NCBI RefSeq assembly: GCF_017876515.1
Contig: NZ_JAGIOC010000001.1
Coordinates: 186,001 to 250,000, forward strand
Reading direction: 5' to 3'
DNA from: Brachybacterium fresconis
GTDB taxonomy: Bacteria; Actinomycetota; Actinomycetes; Actinomycetales; Dermabacteraceae
DNA length: 64,000 bases
The translations under genes and the position numbers were made by a program. The notes under the pieces were generated by a model. It saw only the letters and a list, made by a program, of their open reading frames with translations, searched no databases and was not told the origin of the DNA. Below are positions 14,755 to 26,833 of this stretch, in pieces. The number at the start of each line of letters is the position of its first letter. Position 1 is the stretch's first letter.

Positions 14755-16470
14755 TCAGCGGCCGTGCTGCGAGGCGGCCGCCCGGTCGAGGAACCAGGTG
14801 GTCGAGTGCAGGCCCCGCACGGCGGAGGCCGGGACCGTCCAGGGCTCGATGGGCCCGTGCGCCGCGGCGACCGCTGCGGCCTTCTCCTCGCCGGCGACCA
14901 GCAGCGCCACGTGACGAGCCGAGTTCAGCACCGGCCAGGTCAGCGAGATGCGCTCGGGCGGAGGCTTCGGGGAGCCGGTCACCGCGACGGCGGTGGCCCC
15001 GACCTGTCGCTGGTCCGGGTGCTCGGGGAACAGGGAGGCGATGTGCCCGTCCGGGCCCACCCCCAGCATGAGCACGTCGAAGAACGCCCGGCCGCGGGTG
15101 CGGAACGGCTCGTCGCCGCCGGACTGGTCGAGCTGCTGGCCGTACCAGGCGGCGGCTTCCTCCAGGGACATGCCGTCGGCGGGGGAGGGCATCACGTGGA
15201 TGTTCCGCGGCGGCATCCCCGCCTGCTGCAGCGGTTCCAGCAGCCCGGACCGCACGGCGACCTCGTTGCGGTCGCTCGAGTCCGGATCCACGTAGCGCTC
15301 GTCGCCCCACCAGATGTGCAGACGGGAGACGTCGACGTCCGCGGCGGCCAGAGCCGCCGGGAGCGCCTGGGCCGTCGCCGTGCCGACCGTGCCGCCGGTG
15401 ACCACGAGGTGGGCGAGGTTGCGCTTGTCCAGAGCCGTGGCCAGCTGGGCCGCGGCGGCCTCGGCGGCAGCGGTGGCGACCTCCGCCCCGTCGGCGAGCA
15501 CCGTGTCGGTGGCGTCGGGCTTGCCGCTGGCGTAGGTGCCGGAGTCGTCGATCGCGCTGAAGGCCGTGGCGAGGACCTCGCCGTAGACCTCGTCGGGATC
15601 CAGCCGGCGCAGCTCCTCGGCGAGCAGCTCGTCGAGCGACCGGCGCGGCATGGTGACGTGCTGGCCGCTGTCGTCGCCGGGCAGCGTCATCACGATCGAC
15701 TCGTCGCTGACACGGGTGAGGTCGATGACGCCGTCCTCCCGGATCAGCCGCACCCCGTGCACCCCGGCCGTGCCGGTCGGGCCCGAGGAGTCCTCGACGA
15801 TCTCGGTGTCGACCCCGAGGCTGTGCGAGAGCCAGGCGGCCATCAGGACCACCGAGGGGTTCCCGGGCGCGCCGGAGACCTCCACCCGCTGCGGCACGGT
15901 CACCGGCGGGACCTCGAAGGCGCTGGCGACCAGCCCGCGCCAGCGGGTCAGCCGCGCCCAGGCCAGATCCGAGTCGCCGCTGGTGTATCCGCGGCGCAGC
16001 CGCTTGAGCGTCTCGAGCGGCCCCTCGCACGCGGCGGAATCGGTGATGCGCCGCTGCGACATGGAGCCCAGCACGTCGTGGACGGGAGAGGACGGGGCGC
16101 TCTCCGGCCACCAGGTGACGATCGGGGCGTCGGGCAGAAGCAGCGCCATGACCAGGGTGTCCAGCGAGGCCATCAGGTCCCCGCGGGTCCGCAGAATGAC
16201 GATCTCGCCGGCACCCGCGTCGCGCCCGACACGGATCTCGGCGTCGAGCCCCGAGGTCTCGGCCTCCGGATCGGCGTCGACCACCAGCACCCGGGCGGGA
16301 TGCTCGTGGCTCGCGCTGATGGCGGCCTGGAGGGGCTCCTCGATGTCGCCGGTGGCGATGATGATGAGCGTCAGGACCCGGCCGATGGTGTTCGCGCCGA
16401 AGGTCTCCCGCATCTCGATCATCTTCTTGTCGATCGATGATGCGGTGGTGTCGGTCAGGGTGGTGATCAC
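14755..16470 (-). CDS. OpcA-Pgl fusion: G6PDH assembly protein plus 6-phosphogluconolactonase
   Basis: One uninterrupted 571-residue frame carries two functions usually found in separate adjacent genes. Residues 1 to about 315 match OpcA, the factor needed for assembly and redox activation of actinobacterial glucose-6-phosphate dehydrogenase (LIIIATGDIEEPLQAAI, PDAPIVTWWPESAP). Residues about 323-571 are 6-phosphogluconolactonase: VVTGGTVG (357), WWGDERYVDPDSSDRNE (387), the active-site LGVGPDGHIASLFP (469) and SPKPPPERISL (500). It overlaps the upstream zwf stop by 4 bp (GTGA), so oxidation of glucose 6-phosphate and hydrolysis of the lactone are coupled genetically as well as physically. 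A low-complexity Ala-rich stretch (about 325-345) joins the halves. Confidence 0.93.
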   Translation of the reverse strand: MITTLTDTTASSIDKKMIEMRETFGANTIGRVLTLIIIATGDIEEPLQAAISASHEHPARVLVVDADPEAETSGLDAEIRVGRDAGAGEIVILRTRGDLMASLDTLVMALLLPDAPIVTWWPESAPSSPVHDVLGSMSQRRITDSAACEGPLETLKRLRRGYTSGDSDLAWARLTRWRGLVASAFEVPPVTVPQRVEVSGAPGNPSVVLMAAWLSHSLGVDTEIVEDSSGPTGTAGVHGVRLIREDGVIDLTRVSDESIVMTLPGDDSGQHVTMPRRSLDELLAEELRRLDPDEVYGEVLATAFSAIDDSGTYASGKPDATDTVLADGAEVATAAAEAAAAQLATALDKRNLAHLVVTGGTVGTATAQALPAALAAADVDVSRLHIWWGDERYVDPDSSDRNEVAVRSGLLEPLQQAGMPPRNIHVMPSPADGMSLEEAAAWYGQQLDQSGGDEPFRTRGRAFFDVLMLGVGPDGHIASLFPEHPDQRQVGATAVAVTGSPKPPPERISLTWPVLNSARHVALLVAGEEKAAAVAAAHGPIEPWTVPASAVRGLHSTTWFLDRAAASQHGR

Positions 16471-18023
16471 GGTCGCCTCCAGGTACGTCCGTCACGAGCG
16501 AGCATCTCGTGGGCGGTGTCGGGGCCCCAGCTGCCGGGGCGGTAGGGCGCCGGCTTCAGGTTCTCGGCCCAGAACTCGGTGATGGGGTCGAGGATCTTCC
16601 AGCTGAGCTCGACCTCCTTCTGCCGCGGGAACAGCGGCGGATCGCCCAGGAGCATGTCCAGGATCAGCCGCTCGTAGGCCTCGGGGGACTCCTCGGTGAA
16701 GTTCATGCCGTAGGCGAAGTCCATGGTCACGTCCCGCACCTCCATCTGGGTGCCGGGCACCTTGGAGCCGAAGCGCATGGTGACGCCCTCGTCGGGCTGG
16801 ACGCGGATGACGATCGCGTTCTGGCCCAGGTCCGCCGTGTCGGTGGAGCGGAAGGGCAGGAACGGGGCCCGCTTGAACACCAGGGCGATCTCGGTGACCC
16901 GTCGACCCAGCCGCTTGCCGGCGCGCAGATAGAACGGCACGCCCGCCCAGCGGCGGGTGGCGATGTCCAGCCGCAGAGCGGCGAAGGTCTCCGTCACCGA
17001 GTCGTCGGGGATGCCGTCCTCCTCGAGGTAGGGACGGACCTCCTCGCCGCCCTGCCAGCCGCCCACGTACTGGCCCCGGGCGGTGTGCGCCCCGAGGTCC
17101 TCGGGCAGCTCGAGCGCGGAGAGCACCTTCTCCTTCTCCGCGCGCAGATCGGAGGCGCGGAAGGAGACCGGCTCCTCCATCGCGGTCAGGGCGAGCAGCT
17201 GCAGCAGGTGGTTCTGGATGACGTCCCGCGCGGTGCCGATGCCGTCGTAGTACCCGGCGCGCGAGCCGATGCCGATGTCCTCGGCCATCGTGATCTGCAC
17301 GTGGTCGACGTACCCGGCGTTCCAGACCGGCTCGAACATCTGGTTGGCGAAGCGGAGCGCCAGGATGTTCTGGACGGTCTCCTTGCCCAGATAGTGGTCG
17401 ATCCGGAAGACGTCCTCGGGGCGGAAGGCCTTCTCGACGACGTCGTTGAGCTCCCGGGCGGAGTCGAGGTCGTGGCCGAAGGGCTTCTCGATCACCACGC
17501 GCCGCCAGGAGCCGTCCCGCGGGGTGTTCAGCCCGGAGTTCGCCAGCTGCTCGCAGACCTGCGGGAACGCGTCCGGCGGGATCGAGAGGTAGAAGGCGTG
17601 GTTGCCGCCGGTGCCGCGGGTGCGGTCGAGCTCGCCGACGACCTCGGTCAGCCGCTCGAAGGCGGCGGTGTCGTCGAAGGTGCCCGTGACGAAGCGCAGA
17701 CCCCCGCGGAGCTGTTCGAAGACGCTCTCGGAGAACCCGGTGCGGGAATGCTCGGCCACGGACGTGCGCACGTAGTCGGCGAAGTCGTCGTCGGACCAGT
17801 CGCGGCGCCCGTAGCCGACCAGGCCGAAGCTGGGCGGCAGCAGACCGCGGTGGGTGAGGTCGTAGATCGCCGGCAGGAGCTTCTTGCGGGCGAGATCGCC
17901 GGTGACCCCGAACATCACCATGGAGCTGGGGCCGGCGATGAGGGGGAGGCGGCGGTCGCGAGGATCGCGCAGCGGGTTGGCGACGTCCTCCGCTCCGACC
18001 GGGGGAGTGCTGGTATCGGTCAC
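16467..18023 (-). CDS. zwf: Glucose-6-phosphate dehydrogenase
   Basis: First step of the oxidative pentose-phosphate pathway, giving 6-phosphogluconolactone and NADPH. The 518 residues include the nucleotide-binding FGVTGDLARKKLLPAIYDL (about 38), VIEKPFGHDLDSA (about 175) and the substrate/catalytic motif RIDHYLGKETVQNILALRF (about 210). The start ATG lies behind a GAAAGGA-type ribosome site. It belongs to a leftward group tkt, tal, zwf, opcA-pgl; a hairpin separates it from tal. Confidence 0.98.
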   Translation of the reverse strand: MTDTSTPPVGAEDVANPLRDPRDRRLPLIAGPSSMVMFGVTGDLARKKLLPAIYDLTHRGLLPPSFGLVGYGRRDWSDDDFADYVRTSVAEHSRTGFSESVFEQLRGGLRFVTGTFDDTAAFERLTEVVGELDRTRGTGGNHAFYLSIPPDAFPQVCEQLANSGLNTPRDGSWRRVVIEKPFGHDLDSARELNDVVEKAFRPEDVFRIDHYLGKETVQNILALRFANQMFEPVWNAGYVDHVQITMAEDIGIGSRAGYYDGIGTARDVIQNHLLQLLALTAMEEPVSFRASDLRAEKEKVLSALELPEDLGAHTARGQYVGGWQGGEEVRPYLEEDGIPDDSVTETFAALRLDIATRRWAGVPFYLRAGKRLGRRVTEIALVFKRAPFLPFRSTDTADLGQNAIVIRVQPDEGVTMRFGSKVPGTQMEVRDVTMDFAYGMNFTEESPEAYERLILDMLLGDPPLFPRQKEVELSWKILDPITEFWAENLKPAPYRPGSWGPDTAHEMLARDGRTWRRP

Positions 18024-18053
18024 GATCGTCCTTTCTCGGACACGGACTCACGA

Positions 18054-18088
18054 GAGCACGGCCCGCCCCGGAGGGCAGGACCGTGCTC
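18054..18088 (-). terminator. Hairpin between tal and zwf
   Basis: GAGCACGG (18054-18061) pairs with CCGTGCTC (18081-18088), with GCCC/GGGC pairing inside. On the minus strand it follows the tal stop and precedes zwf. No clear T-run is seen, so it may be an attenuator or processing site. Confidence 0.5.
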
Positions 18089-18099
18089 GCCGCGAACTC

Positions 18100-19212
18100 T
18101 CAGGCGCTGACGTCGTCGATCGACGCCGAGACGGTCTCCAGGAGACCCTCCCAGGCCTTCTCGAACTTCTCGACGCCCTCGCGCTCGAGGACGGCGTAGA
18201 CGTCGGCCAGATCGACGCCGGCGGCCTCGACCCGATCGAGCACGGCCTTGGCGGAGACGGCCTTCTCGGCGGTCAGGGCCGGGGCGGGCTCGGAGTGGTC
18301 GGCGACCGCGTCGAGAGTCTTCTCCGGCATGGTGTTCACGCTCGGGGACGAGACAAGCTCGTCGACGTAGAGCGTATCGGGGTAGTCCGGGTTCTTCACG
18401 CCGGTGGACGCCCACAGGGTCCGCTGGGTGTTGGCGCCCTTCTCGGCCAGCGCCGCGAAGCGCTCGGAGTCGAAGGCCTCGAGGTACCGACCGAAGGCGA
18501 CCTGGGCGTTGGCCAGCGCAGCGCTGCCGCGCAGCGTCTCCGCCTCGCCGCCGAGCGCCGCGAGGCGGTCGTCGATCTCGGCGTCGACGCGGGAGACGAA
18601 GAACGAGGCCACCGAGTGGATCCTGGAGAGGTCCTTGCCGGCCGCGGCAGCCTGTTCGAGGCCGCTGAGGTAGGCGTCGATGACCTCGAGGTAGCGATCC
18701 ACGGAGAAGATCAGGGTCACGTTGACGCTGATCCCTTCGGCGATCGTCGCGGTGATGGCGGGCAGACCCTCCTTCGTCGCGGGGATCTTGATGAAGACGT
18801 TCTCGCGGCCGACGACCTCGTGCAGGTGCTTCGCCTGGGCGACGGTCTTCTCGGTCTCGTGCGCCAGACGCGGGTCGACCTCGATGCTCACCCGGCCGTC
18901 GACGCCCTGGGTGGAGGCGTGCAGATCGGAGAAGAGATCGGCGGCGCTGCGGACGTCATCGGTGGTGAGCACCTCGACGACGGCGTCGACGTCCTTGCCC
19001 TCGCCGGCGAGGCGGGCGATGTCGTCGCCGTACTCCGAGCGGCCGGAGATCGCGGACTGGAAGATCGAGGGGTTGGTGGTCACCCCGACGATGTTGCGGG
19101 TGTCGATGAGCTCCTGCAGGTTGCCCGAGGACATCCGCTGGCGGGAGAGATCGTCCAGCCAGATGGAGACTCCGGCGTCGGAGAGGGCCTGGGTGCGGGG
19201 ATTCTGGGTCAT
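18100..19212 (-). CDS. tal: Transaldolase
   Basis: Non-oxidative pentose-phosphate enzyme moving a dihydroxyacetone unit between sugars. The 370 residues match the longer actinobacterial form. [21 protein letters not shown] begins the protein, [12 protein letters not shown] follows, and the Schiff-base Lys is in [15 protein letters not shown] (about residue 150). The open frame continues upstream into the tkt gap, but the ATG at 19212 behind GGAAGGA matches the family N-terminus. Confidence 0.97.
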   Translation of the reverse strand: MTQNPRTQALSDAGVSIWLDDLSRQRMSSGNLQELIDTRNIVGVTTNPSIFQSAISGRSEYGDDIARLAGEGKDVDAVVEVLTTDDVRSAADLFSDLHASTQGVDGRVSIEVDPRLAHETEKTVAQAKHLHEVVGRENVFIKIPATKEGLPAITATIAEGISVNVTLIFSVDRYLEVIDAYLSGLEQAAAAGKDLSRIHSVASFFVSRVDAEIDDRLAALGGEAETLRGSAALANAQVAFGRYLEAFDSERFAALAEKGANTQRTLWASTGVKNPDYPDTLYVDELVSSPSVNTMPEKTLDAVADHSEPAPALTAEKAVSAKAVLDRVEAAGVDLADVYAVLEREGVEKFEKAWEGLLETVSASIDDVSA

Positions 19213-19342
19213 ATGCGTTCCTTCCGGGCGCGGCGCGCCCTGCGTCGAACTGCGGTCACCCTCGTCAACGTACGAGACGCGGATCCTCTTCCACGTCGTG
19301 GCGGAGGGAACCCGGTCGCTCGCGCGAGAGAGTGGGGGAGAG

Positions 19343-19374
19343 GACGCGGGGCGGGGCCCGGAGGACCCGCCCCG
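19343..19374 (-). terminator. Terminator after tkt
   Basis: A GC-rich stem just beyond the tkt stop on the minus strand: GCGGGGCGGG pairs with CCCGCCCCGC around a short loop. It separates tkt from tal. Confidence 0.6.
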
Positions 19375-19381
19375 CGACCGA

Positions 19382-21490
<2,109 letters not shown>

Positions 21491-21825
21491 GAGGAGTGCT
21501 TCCTTTCACCGGAGTGCGGCCGCTGCGGCCGCTCGGACGGACTGCTCCGCTCGGCGCGGCCCGACCTGCGTCCTGCGAGGTCGGGGCCGAGCGCGGAGCG
21601 ACGTGCCCACCTTAATGCGAGCCGGCCTCCGGCACATCTTGGTCCAGCCTGTTGCCCCGGGGCCCCGGGGCCCGGACCGCCCGAAGCGCAGGCGCGGGTC
21701 GCGCCCGGGGCGGCGACGGTGCCGGGGCTCACCCCCGTGGTGACTGGGACCTCAGGGGGCGAGCGACTAGACTGGCCGGGTTCATGCGACGGCTGCGTCG
21801 CGCTCAGGAGGAAGGACGGTGGGCG
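21491..21825. promoter_or_regulatory. Divergent intergenic region tkt/ctaB
   Basis: Gap of 335 bp without a gene. On the plus side TAGACT (21768-21773) is a plausible -10 for ctaB, giving a leader of about 45 bases that includes the ribosome site AGGAGGAAGG (21806-21815). On the minus side TTAAGG near 21613 could serve tkt. Between them are several GC palindromes (for example CCCCGGGGCCCCGGGG around 21655) with no assigned role. Confidence 0.4.
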
Positions 21826-22788
21826 GTGTCCGCCACCCAGGGAGCTTCGGTCCGGGACTCGGGTCAGGGCGGTGATCGGCCCCCTCGCCCCCATGACCGG
21901 ACGGCGCGTTCGGTGCTCCGGGCGTATGTGGCGCTGACGAAACCGCGCATCATCGAGCTGCTGCTGATCACCACCATCCCCACCATGTTCCTGGCGGCGG
22001 GCGGCTTCCCGTCCCTGTGGCTGATCATCGCCACGGTCGTCGGCGGCTATCTGGCCGCGGGCGGCGCGAACACGCTGAACATGTACCTCGAGCGCGACAT
22101 CGACGCGATGATGAAGCGCACCCGCCATCGGCCGATCCCCTCGGGGGCGGTCTCGCCCCGTGCGGCCCTCGTCTTCGGGCTGTCCCTCTCGGTGATCTCG
22201 ACGGTGTGGCTGGGCGTGCTCGTGAACTGGGCCTCGGCCGCCTTCGCGGTCGGCGCGATCCTGCTGTACGTCGTCTTCTACACGATGATCCTCAAGCGCC
22301 GCACGAGCCAGAACATCGTCTGGGGCGGCGTGGCCGGCTGCATGCCGGTGCTGATCGGCTGGTCGGCCGTCACCGGCACGATCTCCTGGACGGCGGTGCT
22401 GCTGTTCCTGGTGATCTTCTTCTGGACCCCTCCGCACTACTGGCCGCTGGCCGAGAAGTTCAACCGCGACTACGCGGCCGCCGGGGTGCCGATGCTCCCC
22501 GTGGTCGCCTCCCGCAGCACCGTCGCCCGCCAGATGGTCATGCACACGCTGGCGATGATCACGGCCAGCCTCGCGATCATCCCGCTGGGCCACACGGGAT
22601 GGGTCTATGCCGTCAGCGCCGTCGCCGTGGGCGCCTGGTTCGCCTTCCTGGTCATCCGCTACGCCGTGCGCGTCGGCAAGGGACTCAGCGGGAAGGCTCT
22701 CGGCCCCATGGCGGTCTTCCACGGATCGATCACCTACCTCACGCTGCTGTTCGTCGCCCTCGCGGTCGATCCCTTCGTGCACCTGTGA
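21826..22788 (+). CDS. ctaB: Protoheme IX farnesyltransferase (heme O synthase)
   Basis: Integral membrane prenyltransferase converting heme B to heme O for cytochrome oxidase. The 320 residues have a polar ~30-residue N-terminus and about eight or nine membrane helices. The metal/diphosphate motif is [19 protein letters not shown] (about residue 85) and [10 protein letters not shown] (about 202) is the second conserved loop. An ATG at 21784 is in frame, but the GTG at 21826 has AGGAGGAAGG ten bases before it. The stop overlaps xerD as GTGA. Confidence 0.94.
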   Translation: MSATQGASVRDSGQGGDRPPRPHDRTARSVLRAYVALTKPRIIELLLITTIPTMFLAAGGFPSLWLIIATVVGGYLAAGGANTLNMYLERDIDAMMKRTRHRPIPSGAVSPRAALVFGLSLSVISTVWLGVLVNWASAAFAVGAILLYVVFYTMILKRRTSQNIVWGGVAGCMPVLIGWSAVTGTISWTAVLLFLVIFFWTPPHYWPLAEKFNRDYAAAGVPMLPVVASRSTVARQMVMHTLAMITASLAIIPLGHTGWVYAVSAVAVGAWFAFLVIRYAVRVGKGLSGKALGPMAVFHGSITYLTLLFVALAVDPFVHL

Positions 22789-23783
22789 GCCCCCGCGGCG
22801 GTCCGAATCCCCCCGGGGAGCCGTCGCTGCGCCCCGGGGACCGGCGGATCCTGGAGCAGTACCTCAGCCATCTGCGCATCGAGCGCGGGCTGGCCGCCAA
22901 CACGCTGGCCGCCTATCGGCGCGACCTCGAGCGCTACCTGCGTCATCTCGCCTGCGAGGACGTCGACCCCGCGGCGGTCGAGCCGGAACGGCTGACGGCC
23001 TGGCTGCAGGCCCTGCGCACCGGGGCCGACGGGGGCACCGTGCTGTCGGCCGCCTCGGCGGCCCGCTCGCTGGCCGCCGTGCGGGGGCTGCACGCTTTCC
23101 TCGACGACGAGCGGGTCTCGAGCACCGGGGATCCTTCGCGCGCGGTGCCCACCCCCTCGTTGCCCGGCCGGTTGCCGCACCCGCTGGCCCTCGACCAGGT
23201 CGAGGCGCTGCTGGAGGCGGCCGGACGCCCCGGCACCGGGCGGGACGCCGCCGAGCGGGCGCTGCGGGACCGCGCGCTGCTGGAGATCCTCTACGGGCTC
23301 GGGGCTCGCATCTCCGAGGCGACCGGCCTCGATCTCGACGACGTCGACCGCGACCAGCGCTCCGCGATCCTGCGGGGCAAGGGGGACAAGCAGCGGGTGG
23401 TGCCGGTGGGCCGGTACGCCCTCGAGGCGCTGGATGCCTATGTCACCCGCGGTCGGCCGGTGCTCGCGCGCCACGGCACCGGGACTCCCGCCGTCTTCCT
23501 CGGCTCCCGCGGCACCCGGCTGACCCGCCAGGCTGCCTGGCAGGTGGTCCAGCGGGCGGCCGAGGAGGCCGATCTCGCGGATCTTCCCGAGCCGATCAGT
23601 CCTCACACGCTGCGCCATTCCTACGCCACGCACCTGCTGCACGGGGGAGCGGACGTCCGCAGCGTGCAGGAGCTGCTGGGGCATGCATCGGTCACCACGA
23701 CCCAGCTGTACACGCAGGTCACCGTCGATTCCCTGCGCGAGACCCACGCCGGCGCCCACCCTCGGGCCCGCCGGGGGGCTTAG
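22785..23783 (+). CDS. xerD: Tyrosine site-specific recombinase XerD
   Basis: Chromosome-dimer resolution recombinase acting with XerC at dif. The 332 residues have an N-terminal SAM-like DNA-binding domain ([21 protein letters not shown]) and a complete catalytic set: Arg in [12 protein letters not shown], Lys in [37 protein letters not shown] with the nucleophilic Tyr. The GTG start overlaps the ctaB stop by 4 bp. Position upstream of parA and rluB is the conserved actinobacterial context, favouring XerD over a mobile-element integrase. Confidence 0.95.
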   Translation: MSPRGGPNPPGEPSLRPGDRRILEQYLSHLRIERGLAANTLAAYRRDLERYLRHLACEDVDPAAVEPERLTAWLQALRTGADGGTVLSAASAARSLAAVRGLHAFLDDERVSSTGDPSRAVPTPSLPGRLPHPLALDQVEALLEAAGRPGTGRDAAERALRDRALLEILYGLGARISEATGLDLDDVDRDQRSAILRGKGDKQRVVPVGRYALEALDAYVTRGRPVLARHGTGTPAVFLGSRGTRLTRQAAWQVVQRAAEEADLADLPEPISPHTLRHSYATHLLHGGADVRSVQELLGHASVTTTQLYTQVTVDSLRETHAGAHPRARRGA

Positions 23784-23947
23784 ACTTGTCCCTCACGACG
23801 ACCTCGCCCCGCGACGGCCGCCGTCCCCATGACGCCGACGACTGCTCGCAGCCGTCGCTCCCCGGTCTGGGGCCCGTCCCGTACCGTGCACGGGGCGGCA
23901 CCTCCCGGCCGCGCACCAGACCACGAAGCCGACGACAGGACACCGAC

Positions 23948-24820
23948 GTGAGCTCGACCTCCAACCAGCAGCTGGACATCGACCTCGGCCCCACCGGCCG
24001 TCCGATGCCGGAGCTGCCGGAGCCAGCCCCGCTCGACGACCACGGACCGGCCCGGATCATCTCGATGGTCAACCAGAAGGGCGGGGTGGGCAAGACCACC
24101 AGCGTCATCAACCTCGGCGCCGCGCTCGCGGAGATGGGTCGCAAGGTGCTGCTGGTGGATCTCGATCCGCAGGGCGCGCTGAGCGCCGGGATGGGCGTGA
24201 ACCCCTACGACCTCGACGTGACCGTCTACAACCTGCTCATGGAGCGCGGTCACGATGTGCACGAGGTGATCCGCTCCACCAGCACCGACGACCTCGACGT
24301 GCTGCCGGCGAACATCGACCTCTCCGCCGCGGAGGTGACCCTGGTCAACGAGGTCGCCCGCGAGATGGCCCTGGCGCGGGTGCTGCGCCCGGTCGCCGAC
24401 GACTACGACGTGATCCTCATCGACTGCCAGCCGTCCCTGGGCCTGCTGACCGTCAACGCCCTGGCCGCCAGCCACGGCGTGATGATCCCGCTGGAAGCGG
24501 AGTACTTCGCCCTGCGCGGCGTGGCCCTGCTGGTGGAGACCATCGAGAAGGTCCAGGACCGCATCAACCCGCGCCTGGAGATGGACGGCATCGTCATCAC
24601 CATGTTCGACCCCCGGACCCTGCACGCCCGCGAGGTCTGTCAGCGCGTCGTGGAGGCCTTCCCCGACAAGGTCTTCCACACCACCATCAACCGCACCGTG
24701 AAGTTCCCCGACGCCTCCGTCGCCGCCGAGCCCATCATCTCCTTCGCCGGTTCGACGAAGGGCGCCGATGCCTATCGGCAGCTGGCCCGGGAGCTGATCT
24801 CCCGCGGCGCGGCCGCCTGA
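23948..24820 (+). CDS. ParA-family ATPase (Soj-like)
   Basis: Walker-type partition ATPase of the kind coded beside scpA/scpB in many actinobacteria (Rv1708-like), distinct from the parAB pair near the origin. The 290 residues have MVNQKGGVGKTTSVINLG with the deviant Walker A Lys (about 40), LLVDLDPQGALSAGMG (about 70), the Walker B VILIDCQPSLGLLT (about 157) and a ParA C-terminus. The GTG at 23948 is the first good start after a 164-bp gap from xerD; the frame is open further upstream. Its TGA overlaps the rluB ATG (TGATG), so no scpA/scpB lies between. Confidence 0.9.
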   Translation: MSSTSNQQLDIDLGPTGRPMPELPEPAPLDDHGPARIISMVNQKGGVGKTTSVINLGAALAEMGRKVLLVDLDPQGALSAGMGVNPYDLDVTVYNLLMERGHDVHEVIRSTSTDDLDVLPANIDLSAAEVTLVNEVAREMALARVLRPVADDYDVILIDCQPSLGLLTVNALAASHGVMIPLEAEYFALRGVALLVETIEKVQDRINPRLEMDGIVITMFDPRTLHAREVCQRVVEAFPDKVFHTTINRTVKFPDASVAAEPIISFAGSTKGADAYRQLARELISRGAAA

Positions 24821-25707
24821 TGGCGACGAAGGGCTCCGACGGCCGCTCCGGGGCTGCCGGGCGACGTCGTCGCAGCGCCTTCACCCCGCCCCGCACCGTG
24901 CGCCTGCGCGACGACCAGGGTGCTCGCGTGGCCCCGGCCGCCGACGAGCAGGGCGCGGACGGCGACCTCCACCGCGAGGACGGGGAACGGCTCCAGAAGG
25001 TCCTGGCGCGCGCCGGCTTCGGGTCCCGCCGGGCCTGCGAGACGCTGATCTCGACCGGGCGGGTCGCGGTCGACGGGGCGACGGTGCGGGAACAGGGTGT
25101 GCGGATCGACGCCGGGACCCAGGTGGTCCACGTCGACGGCCGGCGCCTCCAGCTCGACACCGCGAAGCGGACCGTCGTGCTGCACAAGCCGCGGCACGTG
25201 GTCTCCGCGATGAGCGACCCCGAGGGGCGTCGCGACCTCACCGAGTTCTCCTCCCGGTTCCCCGAGCGGCTCTACCACGTGGGCCGCCTGGACTACGAGA
25301 CCGAGGGGTTGCTGCTGCTGACGAACGACGGCGAGCTCGCCCACCGCCTGACCCACCCCAGCTTCCTGGTCGAGAAGACCTACGTCTGCCGCTTCGACGC
25401 CCCCGGCGGGCCGCCCCGATCCCTGGTGCGGGCGCTGCGCGACGGGGTCGAGCTCGGCGATGGTCCGGCCCGCGCCGATTCCGCCCGGGTGCTCGCCCAG
25501 GACGGCCGGGAGGCCGTCGTCGAGGTCACCCTCCATGAGGGTCGCAACCGGATCGTGCGACGCATGTTCGCCTCCCAGGGATTCGAGCTGACCACTCTGG
25601 TGCGCACCCGGATCGGCCCCGTGCTGCTCGGCGACCTCGGCGCGGGGGAGACCCGCGAGCTGAGCGGACGGGAGCTGGGCACCCTGATGGCCGAGGTCGG
25701 ACTGTGA
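24820..25707 (+). CDS. rluB: 23S rRNA pseudouridine synthase, RluB/RsuA type
   Basis: Isomerises a uridine to pseudouridine in rRNA. After a basic, disordered ~50-residue N-terminus, the S4 RNA-binding domain (RLQKVLARAGFGSRRACETLI, split about 56-76) is followed by the catalytic domain with VGRLDYETEGLLLLTNDGEL, where the Asp is catalytic (about 158), and later EGRNRIVRRMF. The 295-residue length is normal for actinobacterial RluB with its extension. It overlaps parA by one base and tyrA by four. Confidence 0.94.
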   Translation: MATKGSDGRSGAAGRRRRSAFTPPRTVRLRDDQGARVAPAADEQGADGDLHREDGERLQKVLARAGFGSRRACETLISTGRVAVDGATVREQGVRIDAGTQVVHVDGRRLQLDTAKRTVVLHKPRHVVSAMSDPEGRRDLTEFSSRFPERLYHVGRLDYETEGLLLLTNDGELAHRLTHPSFLVEKTYVCRFDAPGGPPRSLVRALRDGVELGDGPARADSARVLAQDGREAVVEVTLHEGRNRIVRRMFASQGFELTTLVRTRIGPVLLGDLGAGETRELSGRELGTLMAEVGL

Positions 25708-26813
25708 GCGCCCTGGTGCCGTCCCCGGTGCGGATCATCGGCACGGGGCTGATCGGTGGATCCCTCGGGATGGCGCTGCGGCGCTCCGGCGCCGAGGTGC
25801 AGGTCGAGGACGTCTCCCCGGGCACCACCGCGCTGGCCGTCGAGCTCGGCGTGGGCACCGCGACCACCGCGCAGGACCCCGCCCCGGCCCTCGTGGTCGT
25901 CGCCGCCCCGCCGGACGTGACCGCGCGGATCGTCGCGGACTCCCTGGGACGCTGGCCCCGGGCCCTGGTCACCGACGTCGCCAGCGTCAAGCAGATCGTG
26001 CTCGAGGGCGTGCGCCACCACGCGGATCCCGAGGATCTCCCGCGCTACATCGGGGCGCACCCCATGGCCGGCCGCGAGGTCTCCGGGGTGATCGCCGCCC
26101 GCGGGGACCTGTTCCAGGGACGGCCCTTCGTGGTCGCCCCGCACGAAGACACCCGGCCGGAGGCCGTCAGCGTGCTCAAGGGGCTGGCCGCCGAGATCGG
26201 CTCGGTCCCGGTCGTGATGCGGCCGGCGGCCCACGACCTCGCCGTCGCCCACGTCTCCCACGCTCCGCAGGTGATGTCCAGCCTGCTCGCCACGAGCCTG
26301 CTCGCTCCCGACGAGGCGGCCCTCGGCCTGGCCGGTCAGGGGCTGCGGGACACCACCCGGATCGCCGACTCCGATCCGCGGCTGTGGGTCGAGATCCTCG
26401 GCGCGAACGCCGCGGCCGTCTCGACGGTGCTCGAGGAGGTGCGCGCACGGCTGGACGATGTGCTCGCGGCCCTGGGGACCATGCCGGGCGATCCGGACCC
26501 GTCCGTCGGCTCCCGGCGCGCCCTGGCCGAGCTGATCGCCGACGGCAACCGAGGGGTGCGCCGCATCCCCGGCAAGCACGGCGGGGCCACCGACGCCTTC
26601 GCGACGCTGACCGTCCTGGTGCCGGACCGCCCCGGGGAGCTGGCCCGCCTGCTGACCGAGATCGGCGAGATCGGCGTGAACCTCGAGGACCTCCGCCTGG
26701 AGCACGAGCTGGGACGGGAGGTGGGCCTCGCCCACGTCGCCGTGGACGCCGCCCGTGAGGACCTGCTCACGAGATCCCTCACGGAACGCGGCTGGAGGGT
26801 CGCCGACGCCTGA
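25704..26813 (+). CDS. tyrA: Prephenate dehydrogenase with ACT domain
   Basis: NAD(P)-dependent oxidative decarboxylation of prephenate to 4-hydroxyphenylpyruvate in tyrosine synthesis. The 369 residues open with the Rossmann motif [15 protein letters not shown] (about 10-24), then [14 protein letters not shown] (about 115) with the catalytic His and a helical dimer domain. The C-terminal ACT-like domain, [17 protein letters not shown] (about 293), probably binds tyrosine for feedback control. The GTG start overlaps rluB (GTGA). Confidence 0.93.
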   Translation: MSALVPSPVRIIGTGLIGGSLGMALRRSGAEVQVEDVSPGTTALAVELGVGTATTAQDPAPALVVVAAPPDVTARIVADSLGRWPRALVTDVASVKQIVLEGVRHHADPEDLPRYIGAHPMAGREVSGVIAARGDLFQGRPFVVAPHEDTRPEAVSVLKGLAAEIGSVPVVMRPAAHDLAVAHVSHAPQVMSSLLATSLLAPDEAALGLAGQGLRDTTRIADSDPRLWVEILGANAAAVSTVLEEVRARLDDVLAALGTMPGDPDPSVGSRRALAELIADGNRGVRRIPGKHGGATDAFATLTVLVPDRPGELARLLTEIGEIGVNLEDLRLEHELGREVGLAHVAVDAAREDLLTRSLTERGWRVADA

Positions 26814-26821
26814 GCGCCCCG

Positions 26822-26827
26822 TATCCT
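26822..26827 (+). promoter_or_regulatory. Leaderless-type promoter -10 of cmk-der
   Basis: TATCCT lies exactly six bases before the ATG at 26834, the spacing expected when transcription starts at the start codon. No Shine-Dalgarno is present before that ATG. Confidence 0.55.
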
Positions 26828-26833
26828 TGCCGG

